Source: Demequina sp. NBRC 110057 (GTDB taxonomy: Bacteria; Actinomycetota; Actinomycetes; Actinomycetales; Demequinaceae). From it: a DNA stretch of 64,000 nucleotides. The stretch lies in assembly GCF_002090175.1 (NCBI RefSeq), contig NZ_BBRN01000005.1, forward strand, positions 248,001 through 312,000. Reading direction: 5' to 3'. Position numbers and translations under genes: made by a program. Positions 1-7,048 of this stretch are shown one piece after another. Below the pieces are notes generated by a model. That model saw nothing but the letters and a program-made list of their open reading frames with translations. It did not search any database and was not told the origin of the DNA. The number at the start of each line of letters is the position of its first letter. Position 1 is the first letter of the stretch.

Positions 1-218
1 CGCACCACCTTCACCGTGATCGGCTCGCCCTGGCCGAAGACGGCGCGCGCCACATCGGGCACCGGCACGGTGATGGTGCCGGTCGACAGCGCGACGGCAC
101 CGACGGCGAGCACGAGGCAGACGACGATCGCGGCCACCACGGCGACGCGCGGCGTCCACACCCATGACAGGCGGCCGATGCGGGTGCGCCTCACCGGCGG
201 CGCGGCGGCGGCGCTCAC
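1..218 (-). CDS. FecCD-family siderophore ABC permease (partial)
   Basis: Only the first 72 codons lie in the window; the rest runs off the left edge. It would be an inner-membrane subunit of an iron-siderophore importer. The start is a GTG at 218-216 that overlaps the TGA of the upstream permease (GTGA), which indicates translational coupling. Visible residues show a basic N-terminus followed by a hydrophobic segment at about residues 20-45. A short polar loop comes next, as in the N-terminal helix of FecC/FecD/BtuC proteins. The family call rests mainly on pairing with the full-length FecCD permease and binding protein immediately upstream. The ATPase of this system is not visible and is presumably further left. 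Confidence 0.8.
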   Translation of the reverse strand, partial: MSAAAAPPVRRTRIGRLSWVWTPRVAVVAAIVVCLVLAVGAVALSTGTITVPVPDVARAVFGQGEPITVKVV

Positions 219-1255
219 ATCGCCGCCAAACGCCGGCGCCGGGCGAGGGCGACAAAGACGGGGCCGCCGATGATGGCAGTCATAATGCCGGTCTCGATCT
301 CGGCGGGCGCGGCGATCACCCGGCCGATGACGTCGGCACCCAGCAGGATCACCGCGGCCAGCACCGCCGAGTACGGGATGAGCCAGCGATGGTCGGGGCC
401 CGTGATCATGCGCGCGGCGTGCGGCGCGGCGAGGCCGATGAAGGCGAGGGGCCCGGCCGCGGCGGTCGCGCCGCCGGCGAGCAGGGTCACGGCGATCGCG
501 GCGATGATGACGGTGGTGCGCGGGTTGGCGCCGAGGGAGCGACCCAGCTCGTTGCCCAGCGCCATGACATTGAGGCGTCCCGTGAGGCTCATCGCGAGCA
601 CGAGTCCGACCACGATCGCCGGGGTCACGGTCCACACGACGTCGAGTCCGCGCCCCTGGATGGAGCCGACGTCCCAGAACCGGAAGCGGTCGTAGGCGTC
701 GGGAAAGTTGATGAGGAGCGCCGTGGTGAAGGAGGACAGCACCACGGTCACGGCGGCGCCCGCCAGCGTGAGTCGCACCACGGAGCCCTTGTCGCTCAGC
801 ACGCCGCCCACGCCGTAGACCACGACGGCGGCGAGCCCGGCGCCGGCGAAGGCGAACCAGAGGTAGACGTCGGCCGCGGTAGCTCCCGCGAAGGCGATGC
901 CCGCGGCGACGGCCGCCGCCGCTCCGGCGTTCACGCCGAGGATGCCGGGCTCGGCAAGCGGGTTGCGGGTGATCGCCTGCATGAGGGCGCCGGCCGTGCC
1001 GAGCGCCGCTCCGGCGATGACGCCGAGGATGGTGCGCGGCACGCGCAGCGAGGTGACGACGAGCGCCTCGTCCGAGGTTGCATCGGCCCCCGTCAGGGCG
1101 TGCCAGACCGCGTCGGGCGCGATGGCCCTGGTGCCCCACAGCAGCGAAGCGAGCATGGCGAGCGCGAGCAGCACGACGGCGAGCCCGAGGCCCAGCGCAA
1201 GGCGCTGGGCCCGGACCCGCCGCGGCGGTGCGCCCGCGAGGAGCGCGGTGGTCAT
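215..1255 (-). CDS. FecCD-family siderophore ABC transporter permease
   Basis: Full-length 346-aa polytopic permease of the FecCD/BtuC family, predicted to form the membrane channel for ferric-siderophore import with the partial permease next to it. Visible family hallmarks are the N-terminal helix at about residues 22-45, the conserved GTAGALMQAITRNPLAEP block at about 85-105, the cytoplasmic ATPase-coupling region around LGNELGRSLG near 235, and the late LAFIGLAAPHAARM segment near 270. The ATG start is 4 bp downstream of the binding-protein stop. Its stop overlaps the GTG of the next permease. The order is binding protein, permease, permease, as in many actinobacterial siderophore operons. 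Substrate specificity cannot be read from the sequence. Confidence 0.95.
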   Translation of the reverse strand: MTTALLAGAPPRRVRAQRLALGLGLAVVLLALAMLASLLWGTRAIAPDAVWHALTGADATSDEALVVTSLRVPRTILGVIAGAALGTAGALMQAITRNPLAEPGILGVNAGAAAAVAAGIAFAGATAADVYLWFAFAGAGLAAVVVYGVGGVLSDKGSVVRLTLAGAAVTVVLSSFTTALLINFPDAYDRFRFWDVGSIQGRGLDVVWTVTPAIVVGLVLAMSLTGRLNVMALGNELGRSLGANPRTTVIIAAIAVTLLAGGATAAAGPLAFIGLAAPHAARMITGPDHRWLIPYSAVLAAVILLGADVIGRVIAAPAEIETGIMTAIIGGPVFVALARRRRLAAM

Positions 1256-1259
1256 CGAC

Positions 1260-2288
1260 TTAGGCGCCGAAGTAACCCTTGACCGTGTCGACGATCTGCA
1301 GGGCCGAGTAGTAGTCGATGCGGAACGAGGTCTCGCCCAGCGGGTAGACCTGGCCGCTCGTGACCGAGGGCAGGGAGGACAGCACCTCGGCGGACTCGAA
1401 GTCGGCCTTGGTGTCGTCGGTGCCGTTGACGAGGAACACGGAGTCCGCGGTCACGCCCGCGGAGATGTTCTCCGGGGCGACGAAGGTGAAGTCCTCGCGC
1501 GCCTCCTCGGAGATGTCGAGGGACTCGTCGGCCTCGATCACGTCGAAGCCGAGCGCGCTCAGCAGCGTGGCGTGCGCGCCGGTGAGCTTGCCCACGGCGG
1601 CCTGAGTCTCGAGGCCGTTGTAGACGACCGCCTGCGAGGTGCCCTCGGGGAGGGTGATGGACGCGGCGGCGTCGGCGACGGCGGCGTCGAAGTCCTCGAC
1701 CACCGCGGTGGCGTTGTCCTCGAGTCCGGTCCACTCGCCGGCGATCTCGGCGACCTCCTGCCACGTCTTGTCCGAGTAGTCGATGACGACCGTCGGCGCG
1801 ATCGCGGACAGCTCGTCGTAGTAGTCGGCAGCGGCGTCGGCGCCCGTGGTGGACGCGACGATGAGGTCAGGCTCGGCCGCGATGACGGCCTCGATGTCGA
1901 ACTCGAGGTTCGGGTAGAGCACCTCGACGCCCTGCTCGGTGGCGACGTCGCTCCACTGCGCGAAGAAGCCGTTGTCGTCGGTGAGGCCGGGGCTCACGGT
2001 GGTCGCGGCGGTCGCCGTCACGGGGGCGTCGATGGCCAGCAGCGAGCCCGTGACAGTGATGGCCGTCGAGACGATGTTCTGGGGCTGCTCCTCGATGACG
2101 GTCTCACCGAGCTCGTGGGTGATGGTGCGCGGGAACGCGGCGGCCTCCGAGGGGGCCTCCTCCACGGCGGCGGCCTCGGCGCCGGCGGTGGTGGTCTCCT
2201 CGGTCTCGGTGTCGGACGAGCAGCCGGCCATGGACACCACCGCGGCGGCGGTGATGGCGACGGTGGCGGACAGGCGGCGCAGGGCCAT
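1260..2288 (-). CDS. Siderophore ABC transporter substrate-binding lipoprotein
   Basis: 342-aa periplasmic-binding protein of the FepB/FecB type (helical-backbone, class III), predicted to be a membrane-anchored lipoprotein that captures ferric siderophore. A signal peptide ends in SMAGC with the lipidated Cys at residue 23. An acidic, Ala/Thr-rich linker follows before the folded domain starts near residue 50. I chose the ATG at 2288, not the upstream in-frame ATG at 2351, because AGGAG sits 8 bp ahead of it and a signal peptide begins there. It heads the operon with the two FecCD permeases and is divergent from the AraC-type regulator. The linker resembles those of two other binding lipoproteins in the window. 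Confidence 0.93.
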   Translation of the reverse strand: MALRRLSATVAITAAAVVSMAGCSSDTETEETTTAGAEAAAVEEAPSEAAAFPRTITHELGETVIEEQPQNIVSTAITVTGSLLAIDAPVTATAATTVSPGLTDDNGFFAQWSDVATEQGVEVLYPNLEFDIEAVIAAEPDLIVASTTGADAAADYYDELSAIAPTVVIDYSDKTWQEVAEIAGEWTGLEDNATAVVEDFDAAVADAAASITLPEGTSQAVVYNGLETQAAVGKLTGAHATLLSALGFDVIEADESLDISEEAREDFTFVAPENISAGVTADSVFLVNGTDDTKADFESAEVLSSLPSVTSGQVYPLGETSFRIDYYSALQIVDTVKGYFGA

Positions 2289-2302
2289 CGGAACTCCTTT
2301 GT

Positions 2303-2322
2303 GGGTGCGCCTACGCGCACCC
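2303..2322. promoter_or_regulatory. Inverted repeat in the leader of the siderophore operon
   Basis: Perfect 8-bp arms (GGGTGCGC / GCGCACCC) around a 4-nt loop lie 14 bp upstream of the binding-protein start, between divergent genes. It could be an operator, perhaps for the neighbouring AraC regulator, or a leader hairpin. No canonical DtxR box was seen here. Confidence 0.4.
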
Positions 2323-2395
2323 GGCGTCTGGGATGTGAGGGGGTGGCGCATCGGCGCCGTGAGAGGCGCGACCTCGCGCTCTATTTACGGAACGC

Positions 2396-2401
2396 TAGTA
2401 T
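2396..2401 (+). promoter_or_regulatory. Putative -10 box of a leaderless AraC-gene transcript
   Basis: TAGTAT ends 9 bp before the ATG at 2411, the spacing expected if transcription starts at or next to the start codon. No ribosome-binding site precedes the ATG. No good -35 hexamer is visible, so this is suggestive only. Confidence 0.35.
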
Positions 2402-2410
2402 TGCGTTTTG

Positions 2411-3196
2411 ATGAGCCATGTCGATCAACGCTCACGCGATAGCGCGGAGCGGTCAGCCCCCCGCACGCCGGACCCGGCGCTCGCGGACGATGTGGTGCCC
2501 GTGCTCTCGTGGGGCCACACCGACCACTGGCATCAGTGGGGCGAGGTGCTCGCGGTGGTCGCTGGCGACGTGGTGGCACGCTTCCAGGACGGCTCCGAAA
2601 GGCACGTCACCGAGGACTCCGCGCTATGGCTGCCGGCTGCCTGCGTGCACGCGGTGCGCATGTCCGAGGATGCGGTCCTGTTGCCCGTCATCACCGGCGA
2701 CGACGGCTTCGACGCCACCCTGCCGCCCCACCCCATCGGCATCGCCATGACGGGAGCGCTCCGGCGGGCCGTGACGCGGCAGCTACGCGCCCAGCTCTTC
2801 GACTCCCCCGAGTGCTTCATCCCCGAGGTCCTGGACGAGGTCCGCGCGAGCCTCGACGGCGGCAGCAGCCCCGCCCTGCCCAGGACCGGGGCGGCGCGGA
2901 GGGTGGCCCAGGCGCTTCTCGCCGACCCCGCCTCCCACACGTCGCTGTCCGAGTGGGCGAACCTCACGTTCACGTCGGAGGCGACCCTGCGGCGCGCGTT
3001 CGTCGACGAGACGGGCATGACGTTTACCGAGTGGCTGCGGCGGGTGCGCCTGGCGCGCAGCCGCCAGCTCCTCGACCGCGGTACTCCCGTCGCGGCGGTG
3101 GCGTCAAAGGTGGGCTACGGCAGCACGTCGGCCTTCATCGCGGCGTTCCGCCGGGAGTTCGGCCACACGCCGGGGCGTCACGCCACCGCCGCCTAA
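2411..3196 (+). CDS. AraC-family transcriptional regulator
   Basis: 261-aa regulator with an N-terminal cupin-like ligand pocket (about residues 30-90) and a C-terminal AraC/XylS DNA-binding domain with two helix-turn-helix motifs. The first HTH lies around SLSEWANLTFTSEATLRRAF (about 180-200). The second lies around VAAVASKVGYGSTSAFIAAF (about 225-245), followed by the typical FRREFGHTPG end. It is divergent from the siderophore importer, so it probably controls iron-uptake genes in response to a siderophore or metal signal; that is inference. An in-frame TTG directly precedes the chosen ATG. The 3' end abuts one copy of the 57-bp inverted repeat, two bases after the TAA. Confidence 0.9.
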   Translation: MSHVDQRSRDSAERSAPRTPDPALADDVVPVLSWGHTDHWHQWGEVLAVVAGDVVARFQDGSERHVTEDSALWLPAACVHAVRMSEDAVLLPVITGDDGFDATLPPHPIGIAMTGALRRAVTRQLRAQLFDSPECFIPEVLDEVRASLDGGSSPALPRTGAARRVAQALLADPASHTSLSEWANLTFTSEATLRRAFVDETGMTFTEWLRRVRLARSRQLLDRGTPVAAVASKVGYGSTSAFIAAFRREFGHTPGRHATAA

Positions 3197-3197
3197 C

Positions 3198-3254
3198 CCG
3201 TCACATGGATCCACGTGGCTCGTCTAGGACCGTTCACGAGACGGAATCGACCGC
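3198..3254 (+). repeat. 57-bp terminal inverted repeat, copy A (left end of element 1)
   Basis: Starts CCGTCACATGGATCC and ends GAATCGACCGC; aligned over exactly 57 bp with copies at 4692-4748, 50838-50894 and 51006-51062. The outer end holds a BamHI-like palindromic core (CAAATGGATCCATTTG in the other copies, with three substitutions here). It faces copy B as an inverted repeat. The stop codon of the enclosed oxidoreductase gene lies inside it. The outer end begins two bases after the stop codon of the AraC gene. Confidence 0.85.
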
Positions 3255-4628
3255 AGGCACCGGGCCGATGCCGAGGTGGCCGGCGAGCGTCGCCGTCTCG
3301 TAGCGCTCGCGAAACAGCCCCTCGTCGACAAGCGCCGGCACCACCTCGTCGAGGAACAACGCGAGGGACTCCCACGACCCCGACGGCAGCGCGATGAACC
3401 CATCCATGGCACCCGCACGCGCCCGGGCGACGATCTGAGCCACCGCATCGGCCGGCGTACCGATGATGGTCCAGTGCAGGCTGGCGGCACCCTCCGGATG
3501 ACGCGTGAGGGCGCGGGGCGTGATGCCCGCGTCGATGAGTGCGGCGATCGCCGACACCGGCGCCTCCTCGCGCGCCAGGCCGGCCGCGAGCGCCGCGGGG
3601 ATCGGCTCATCGAGCGGCAGCGCGGCGAGGTCGATTCCCACCAGTCGGGACAGGCCCACCAGGGACTGCGGCAGGTCCGAGCCGTCAATGCTCTCCGCGT
3701 GAAGGGCGAACGCCTCGTCCCGCGTACGCGCCAGGAACATCGACAGCCCTGACAGGAGCCGCACACCGCCAGGCGAGCGGCCGTGGGCCTCAGCCCGCCC
3801 CCGCAGGTCCTCACGCTGCCCGGCGGCGCTCGCCTGCGTCGCCGCGGCGGCAAAGACCGCGTCGGCATGCTGCGCGGCGAAGTCCTTGCCGGCGGGCGAC
3901 CCGCCGGCCTGCAGGATCGGGATCCTCGCTCCCGGGTGGCCGGGGACGTCGAGCGGTCCTCGGGGCCTTCCCGGCAGGTCAGGAAGCGCGCGAATCCGCT
4001 CCACGTCGGCGAACCGGCCCGCCTCGCGGTCGAGCACGAGCGCCTCGCCGGGAAAGCTCGACCACAGCGCCCGCACATCGTCGAGCCAGGCGTGCGCCGC
4101 GGTAAACCTCTCGTCGCTCGGCGGCATCTGCGCCAGCCCAAAGTTCTCCTGGCCGCCCAGCGACATCACGACGTTGAGGCCGGCCCTGCCGCGCGAGACC
4201 CGATCGAGGCTCTGAATCTCCCGCGCCACGAGGTATGGGGGCGCGAAGGTGGCCGACGCCGTGGAGATGAGGCCGATGCGCTCGGTGTGGCTCGCGACGG
4301 CACTGAGCAGCACCGTGGGGTCGAGCGTCGCGAACCCGAGCGCCGTGGCGAGGACGGTCGGGTCGAGCGTGAGGGCATCGGGCTTGAACACGAAGTCGAG
4401 GTGAGCGGCCTCGGCGCGCCTGGCGGCGTCGACGGAGAAGTCGAGGCCGAACGCCTCCTCGATGCGGCTATCGGGGCGGCGCCAGGCGGCGGCGCGCACC
4501 CAGGTGGGCGACAGCGACAGGCCGATGACGAGGGGGCGCGTGGGCACGGCATTGGGAGAGGCGGCGGGAGAGGCGGCGGCGGGAGGCACGGACGCCAAGG
4601 TAGGCGCCCGGCTCACCGTCGCGGGCAT
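3234..4628 (-). CDS. LLM-class flavin-dependent oxidoreductase (NtaA/SnaA/DszA-like)
   Basis: 464-aa luciferase-like monooxygenase of the NtaA/SnaA/SoxA/DszA branch, FMNH2-dependent enzymes that oxidise small organic or sulfur compounds with a partner flavin reductase. Recognisable parts are the N-terminal beta strand LVIGLSLSPTW (about residues 32-43), the flavin-site strand HLDFVFKPDAL (about 76-86), GRAGLNVVMS (about 145-155) and the long ARIPILQAGGSPAG stretch (about 235-250). The start is uncertain: ATG 4628 is the first ATG, but a GTG at 4547 would match usual family length and remove an Ala/Pro-rich lead. No reductase gene is nearby. The whole gene lies between 57-bp inverted repeats and its TGA is supplied by repeat A. 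Substrate unknown; the neighbouring persulfide genes make a sulfur substrate plausible. Confidence 0.85.
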   Translation of the reverse strand: MPATVSRAPTLASVPPAAASPAASPNAVPTRPLVIGLSLSPTWVRAAAWRRPDSRIEEAFGLDFSVDAARRAEAAHLDFVFKPDALTLDPTVLATALGFATLDPTVLLSAVASHTERIGLISTASATFAPPYLVAREIQSLDRVSRGRAGLNVVMSLGGQENFGLAQMPPSDERFTAAHAWLDDVRALWSSFPGEALVLDREAGRFADVERIRALPDLPGRPRGPLDVPGHPGARIPILQAGGSPAGKDFAAQHADAVFAAAATQASAAGQREDLRGRAEAHGRSPGGVRLLSGLSMFLARTRDEAFALHAESIDGSDLPQSLVGLSRLVGIDLAALPLDEPIPAALAAGLAREEAPVSAIAALIDAGITPRALTRHPEGAASLHWTIIGTPADAVAQIVARARAGAMDGFIALPSGSWESLALFLDEVVPALVDEGLFRERYETATLAGHLGIGPVPAVDSVS

Positions 4629-4691
4629 CGGTGAGCGCCTCGCGTCACCGCCTGCGCGCTGCGCGCCACGCAAGGCCGCCGCACTTGCGAC

Positions 4692-4748
4692 GCGGTCGAT
4701 TCCGTCTCATCAAGGCTCTTAGGCAAGCCAAATGGATCCATTTGACGG
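4692..4748 (-). repeat. 57-bp terminal inverted repeat, copy B (right end of element 1)
   Basis: Read on the minus strand it begins CCGTCAAATGGATCC and ends GACGGAATCGACCGC, matching copy A best at the inner end (15 identical bases) and copies C and D best at the outer end. It lies one base beyond the stop codon of the CsoR/CstR-type gene and about 64 bp upstream of the oxidoreductase ATG, so it could also influence that gene's expression. Confidence 0.85.
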
Positions 4749-4749
4749 T

Positions 4750-5013
4750 TTAGGCGAGGGAGAGGAACACCTTCTCCAGACGCGCGAGGCTGTCTTCACG
4801 GTCGTCCTCGTCGCCGGCCAGGCAGTCGCGCAGGCCCGTCGAGATCATCATGAAGCCCGCGCGGTCGAGCGCCTTCGACACGGCGGCGAGCTGCGTGACG
4901 GTCGGCTCGCAGGCCGCGCCCTCCTCGACCATGCGGATCACGGCGTCGAGCTGGCCGCGCGCACGCTTCAGCCGGTTCAGCGCCGCGCGCTGCACCTCCG
5001 TATCGGCGGCCAT
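4750..5013 (-). CDS. CsoR/CstR-family (DUF156) repressor, probably persulfide-sensing
   Basis: 87-aa all-helical repressor of the CsoR/RcnR/CstR family. Two Cys are present at residues 35 and 64, the 29-residue spacing shared by copper-sensing CsoR and persulfide-sensing CstR. The His that CsoR uses for copper, four residues before the second Cys, is Gly here (STGLRDC). That favours a CstR-like sensor that forms Cys-Cys polysulfide links. This fits the divergent CoA-disulfide reductase-rhodanese gene. The ATG overlaps the TGA of the upstream small Cys-rich gene by one base (TGATG). A palindromic operator typical of the family lies in the divergent promoter region. Confidence 0.88.
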   Translation of the reverse strand: MAADTEVQRAALNRLKRARGQLDAVIRMVEEGAACEPTVTQLAAVSKALDRAGFMMISTGLRDCLAGDEDDREDSLARLEKVFLSLA

Positions 5014-5171
5014 CAGCGTCGCAGCCAGGGGAAGAAGGAGCGGCCGGCGGGCTTGTCGTGGCCGCCGCACCACTGCGCCGCGGGCACCGTCGCCTTGACG
5101 GAGTCGACGTGCTGGCCGCAGCCGGCCCAGGTGGTCTTGCCGCACTGGCGGCAGGTGGTCGGTGAGCACAT
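5013..5171 (-). CDS. Small Cys-rich protein (zinc-ribbon-like), unknown function
   Basis: 52-aa protein beginning MCSPTTCRQCGKTTWAGCG. The CxxC pairs near the N-terminus and a later WCGGH suggest a small metal-binding or zinc-ribbon fold. Similar short proteins with the TTWAGCGQHVD core are widespread in Actinobacteria and lack an assigned function (family recollection). The ATG at 5171 has GAGGAG seven bases upstream. It is the first gene of a two-gene operon with the CsoR/CstR-type repressor, whose start overlaps its stop. A role in the metal or persulfide response is inferred only from this pairing. Confidence 0.8.
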   Translation of the reverse strand: MCSPTTCRQCGKTTWAGCGQHVDSVKATVPAAQWCGGHDKPAGRSFFPWLRR

Positions 5172-5209
5172 AGGGGTTCTCCTCACGAGGGGGGTCGTTT
5201 GCGACGACG

Positions 5210-5225
5210 ATACCCCCTGGGGTAT
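5210..5225. promoter_or_regulatory. CsoR/CstR-type operator
   Basis: ATACCCCCTGGGGTAT has 7-bp perfect arms around a 2-bp centre, the GC-rich ATACCCC/GGGGTAT architecture known for CsoR/CstR operators. It lies between the divergent repressor operon and the CoA-disulfide reductase gene, so one repressor could control both directions. Confidence 0.8.
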
Positions 5226-5238
5226 GTTGCATGCAACA
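5225..5238. repeat. Perfect 14-bp palindrome next to the operator
   Basis: TGTTGCATGCAACA is a perfect palindrome sharing one base with the CsoR/CstR-type operator and lying 15 bp before the CoA-disulfide reductase start. It may be a second binding site or a short hairpin in the 5' leader. Confidence 0.45.
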
Positions 5239-5253
5239 CTCCAGGAGGAACAC

Positions 5254-6933
5254 ATGACCCACAAGGTCGTCATCATCGGGGCGGTCGCGGCCGGAATGTC
5301 CGCCGCCACTCGCCTGCGACGCCTCGACGAGGACGCGAGCATCGTCGTCCTCGAGGCCGGAGACCACCCGTCCTTCGCCAACTGCGGACTCCCCTACTAC
5401 GTGGGCGGGGTCATCCCCGAGCGCGACTCCCTGCTGCTCCAGAGCCCGGCCGCGCTCGCCGCGCGCTTCGCCATCGACGTCCGCGTGCGCTCGCGCGTCA
5501 CGGCGATCGACCGCGCCGCGCGCACCGTCACCGTCGCCACAGCAGACGGCGGAACCTACGCCGAGCCCTACGACTCGCTCATCCTGAGCCCGGGCGCTTC
5601 GCCGGTGATCCCCGACGTCCCGGGCTCCGCGCGCGCCCTTCCCCTGCGCGACATCGCCGACGTCGACCGCCTGACCGCCGCCGCAGACAGCGCACGCAGC
5701 GCCGTCGTGATCGGCGCCGGCTTCGTGGGCCTCGAGGTCGCCGAGAACCTCGCGCGGCGCGGCATCGCCGTCACCGTCGTCGAACTCGCCCCGCAGGTGC
5801 TCACGGCCCTTGACCCCGAACTCGCCATCCGCGTCGAGCGGCGCCTCACGGACCACGGCATTTGCGTCATGACCGGCGCCAGCGTGGAGAGCCTTGGCAC
5901 GGCCGATGCCGTGGTCGCCTCCGCGGACGGCTCCACCGAGTCGGTGGCGGCGGACGTGGTGGTCGCCGCGATCGGCGTCCGCCCCGAGGGCTCCCTCGCG
6001 GCCGACGCGGGACTCACGCTTGGGCCGCGCGGCTCGATCCTCGTCGACGCTGACATGCGCACGTCCGACCCCGCCATCTTCGCGGTGGGCGACGCGGCGG
6101 CGAAGGCCGACGCCCTCTCCGACGAGCCCACGCTCATCCCCCTGGCCAACCTCGCCAACCGGCACGGACGCCGGGTGGCCGACGTGATCGCCGGGCGAGC
6201 GCATCGGCCCGTCCCGAGCGTCGGCACCGCCGTCGTCGGCGTGTTCGGCCTCACCGCGGCAGTGACCGGGCGCTCCGAGCGCCGCCTCGCCGCCGAGGGG
6301 CGCGCGTACCGCGCCATCCACACGCACCCGATGGACCACGCCGGCTACTACCCCGGCGCCACCCAGATGGCGCTGAAGCTCCTCGTCGACCCCGCGACGG
6401 ACCTGATCCTCGGCGCTCAGGGCGTGGGCGAGGCAGGCGTCGACAAGCGCATCGATGTGATCGCCACGGCGATGGCGGGTGGCCTCACGGCATCGGCCCT
6501 TGCCGACCTCGAGCTCGCCTACGCGCCGGCCTACGGCTCTGCGAAGGACCCGGTCAACATGCTCGGCTACGTCGCCGAGAACCTCGCCGCGGGCGAGACG
6601 CCGTCGCTGCAGTGGCACGAGCTCGCCGCCGCCGACGACGCGCCGCTCGTTCTCGACGTGCGCACGGCAGCCGAGCACGCTCGCGGCACCGTCACGGTGC
6701 CGTGGCAGGACCCTCTCGTGATCCCCGTCGACGAGCTACGCGAGCGCCACGGCGAGCTCCCCCGCGGCCGCCGGATCGTGGTGCACTGCCAGGTGGGCCA
6801 GCGCGGCCACACCGCGACGCGCCTGCTGCGCCAGCTCGGCTACGACGCCGTCAACCTCGACGGTGGTTGGCTCACGTGGCGCGACGCCCAGGCGAGCCTC
6901 ACGCGCGAGCCGGCCGCGGCATCGGCCCGCTGA
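5254..6933 (+). CDS. CoA-disulfide/persulfide reductase fused to a rhodanese domain
   Basis: 559-aa fusion of a pyridine-nucleotide flavoprotein and a C-terminal rhodanese domain (CoADR-Rhd type), known in other bacteria to reduce CoA disulfides or CoA/glutathione persulfides with NAD(P)H. The FAD motif is at residues 7-15 (IGAVAAGMS). The single redox Cys is in FANCGLPYY near residue 43. A second dinucleotide site VIGAGFVGLE is near 155, and the FAD-binding GD motif is in IFAVGDAA near 275. The rhodanese domain covers about 455-545 with active-site Cys in HCQVGQRG. RBS AGGAGG precedes the ATG. Divergent from the CsoR/CstR-type repressor with a shared operator, it is probably induced by reactive sulfur. 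Confidence 0.93.
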   Translation: MTHKVVIIGAVAAGMSAATRLRRLDEDASIVVLEAGDHPSFANCGLPYYVGGVIPERDSLLLQSPAALAARFAIDVRVRSRVTAIDRAARTVTVATADGGTYAEPYDSLILSPGASPVIPDVPGSARALPLRDIADVDRLTAAADSARSAVVIGAGFVGLEVAENLARRGIAVTVVELAPQVLTALDPELAIRVERRLTDHGICVMTGASVESLGTADAVVASADGSTESVAADVVVAAIGVRPEGSLAADAGLTLGPRGSILVDADMRTSDPAIFAVGDAAAKADALSDEPTLIPLANLANRHGRRVADVIAGRAHRPVPSVGTAVVGVFGLTAAVTGRSERRLAAEGRAYRAIHTHPMDHAGYYPGATQMALKLLVDPATDLILGAQGVGEAGVDKRIDVIATAMAGGLTASALADLELAYAPAYGSAKDPVNMLGYVAENLAAGETPSLQWHELAAADDAPLVLDVRTAAEHARGTVTVPWQDPLVIPVDELRERHGELPRGRRIVVHCQVGQRGHTATRLLRQLGYDAVNLDGGWLTWRDAQASLTREPAAASAR

Positions 6934-6971
6934 CGGTTCCCGCCCCGACAATCTGAACCGGAACAGACCAC

Positions 6972-7018
6972 GACGCGCCGGTGGCGTCCCCCTCGCGGGT
7001 GGATGCCGCCGGCGCGTC
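6972..7018. terminator. Hairpin between convergent genes (probable bidirectional terminator)
   Basis: 14-bp arms with one mismatch (GACGCGCCGGTGGC / GCCGCCGGCGCGTC) and a 19-nt loop lie between the converging CoA-disulfide reductase and hemH genes. No clean T-tract follows. It overlaps an extragenic repeat also found at 36205-36302. Confidence 0.6.
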
Positions 7019-7027
7019 GCGTCGTTC

Positions 7028-7043
7028 TTGGTTCACAGTGAGG
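7028..7043 (-). repeat. Extragenic repeat arm shared with 36205-36302
   Basis: On the minus strand this reads CCTCACTGTGAACCAA and continues into the hairpin arm GCGCCGGCGGC, aligning over about 40 bp with the left arm of the palindromic element at 36205-36302. It sits 6 bp after the hemH stop codon. Confidence 0.6.
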
Positions 7044-7048
7044 GGGGG

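Larger units (their letters stand above)
3198..4748. mobile_element. Putative non-autonomous transposon-like element 1 carrying an oxidoreductase gene
   Basis: A 1,551-bp segment bounded by two 57-bp inverted repeats (A and B). It contains one gene, a luciferase-like monooxygenase, and no transposase. A second pair of the same repeats bounds a 225-bp segment at 50838-51062, so the repeat pair moves or spreads as a unit. I saw no clear target-site duplication. The bases just outside both ends are themselves partly inverted (a GTTAGGC/TTTAGGC pair made by the flanking TAA stops). The mobility claim is inference from the repeat structure. Confidence 0.55.

Noticed and set aside
164..1282. Long open frame on the plus strand opposite the FecCD permease
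   Set aside because: Arg/Gly/His-rich low-complexity product typical of antisense frames in GC-rich DNA; the minus-strand frame has clear FecCD motifs.
897..2411. Long plus-strand frame across the permease and binding-protein genes
   Set aside because: Val/Gly/Asp-rich shadow of the real minus-strand genes, no domain and no RBS.
4692..4748. Iron box (TTAGG half-sites) inside the 57-bp repeats
   Set aside because: Only one short half-site resembles a DtxR box; the strong match over the full 57 bp among four copies fits a repeat element better.
4750..6678. 642-residue minus-strand frame covering the CoA-disulfide reductase gene
   Set aside because: Only the last 87 codons (CsoR/CstR family) are real; the rest is antisense to a well-supported flavoprotein gene.
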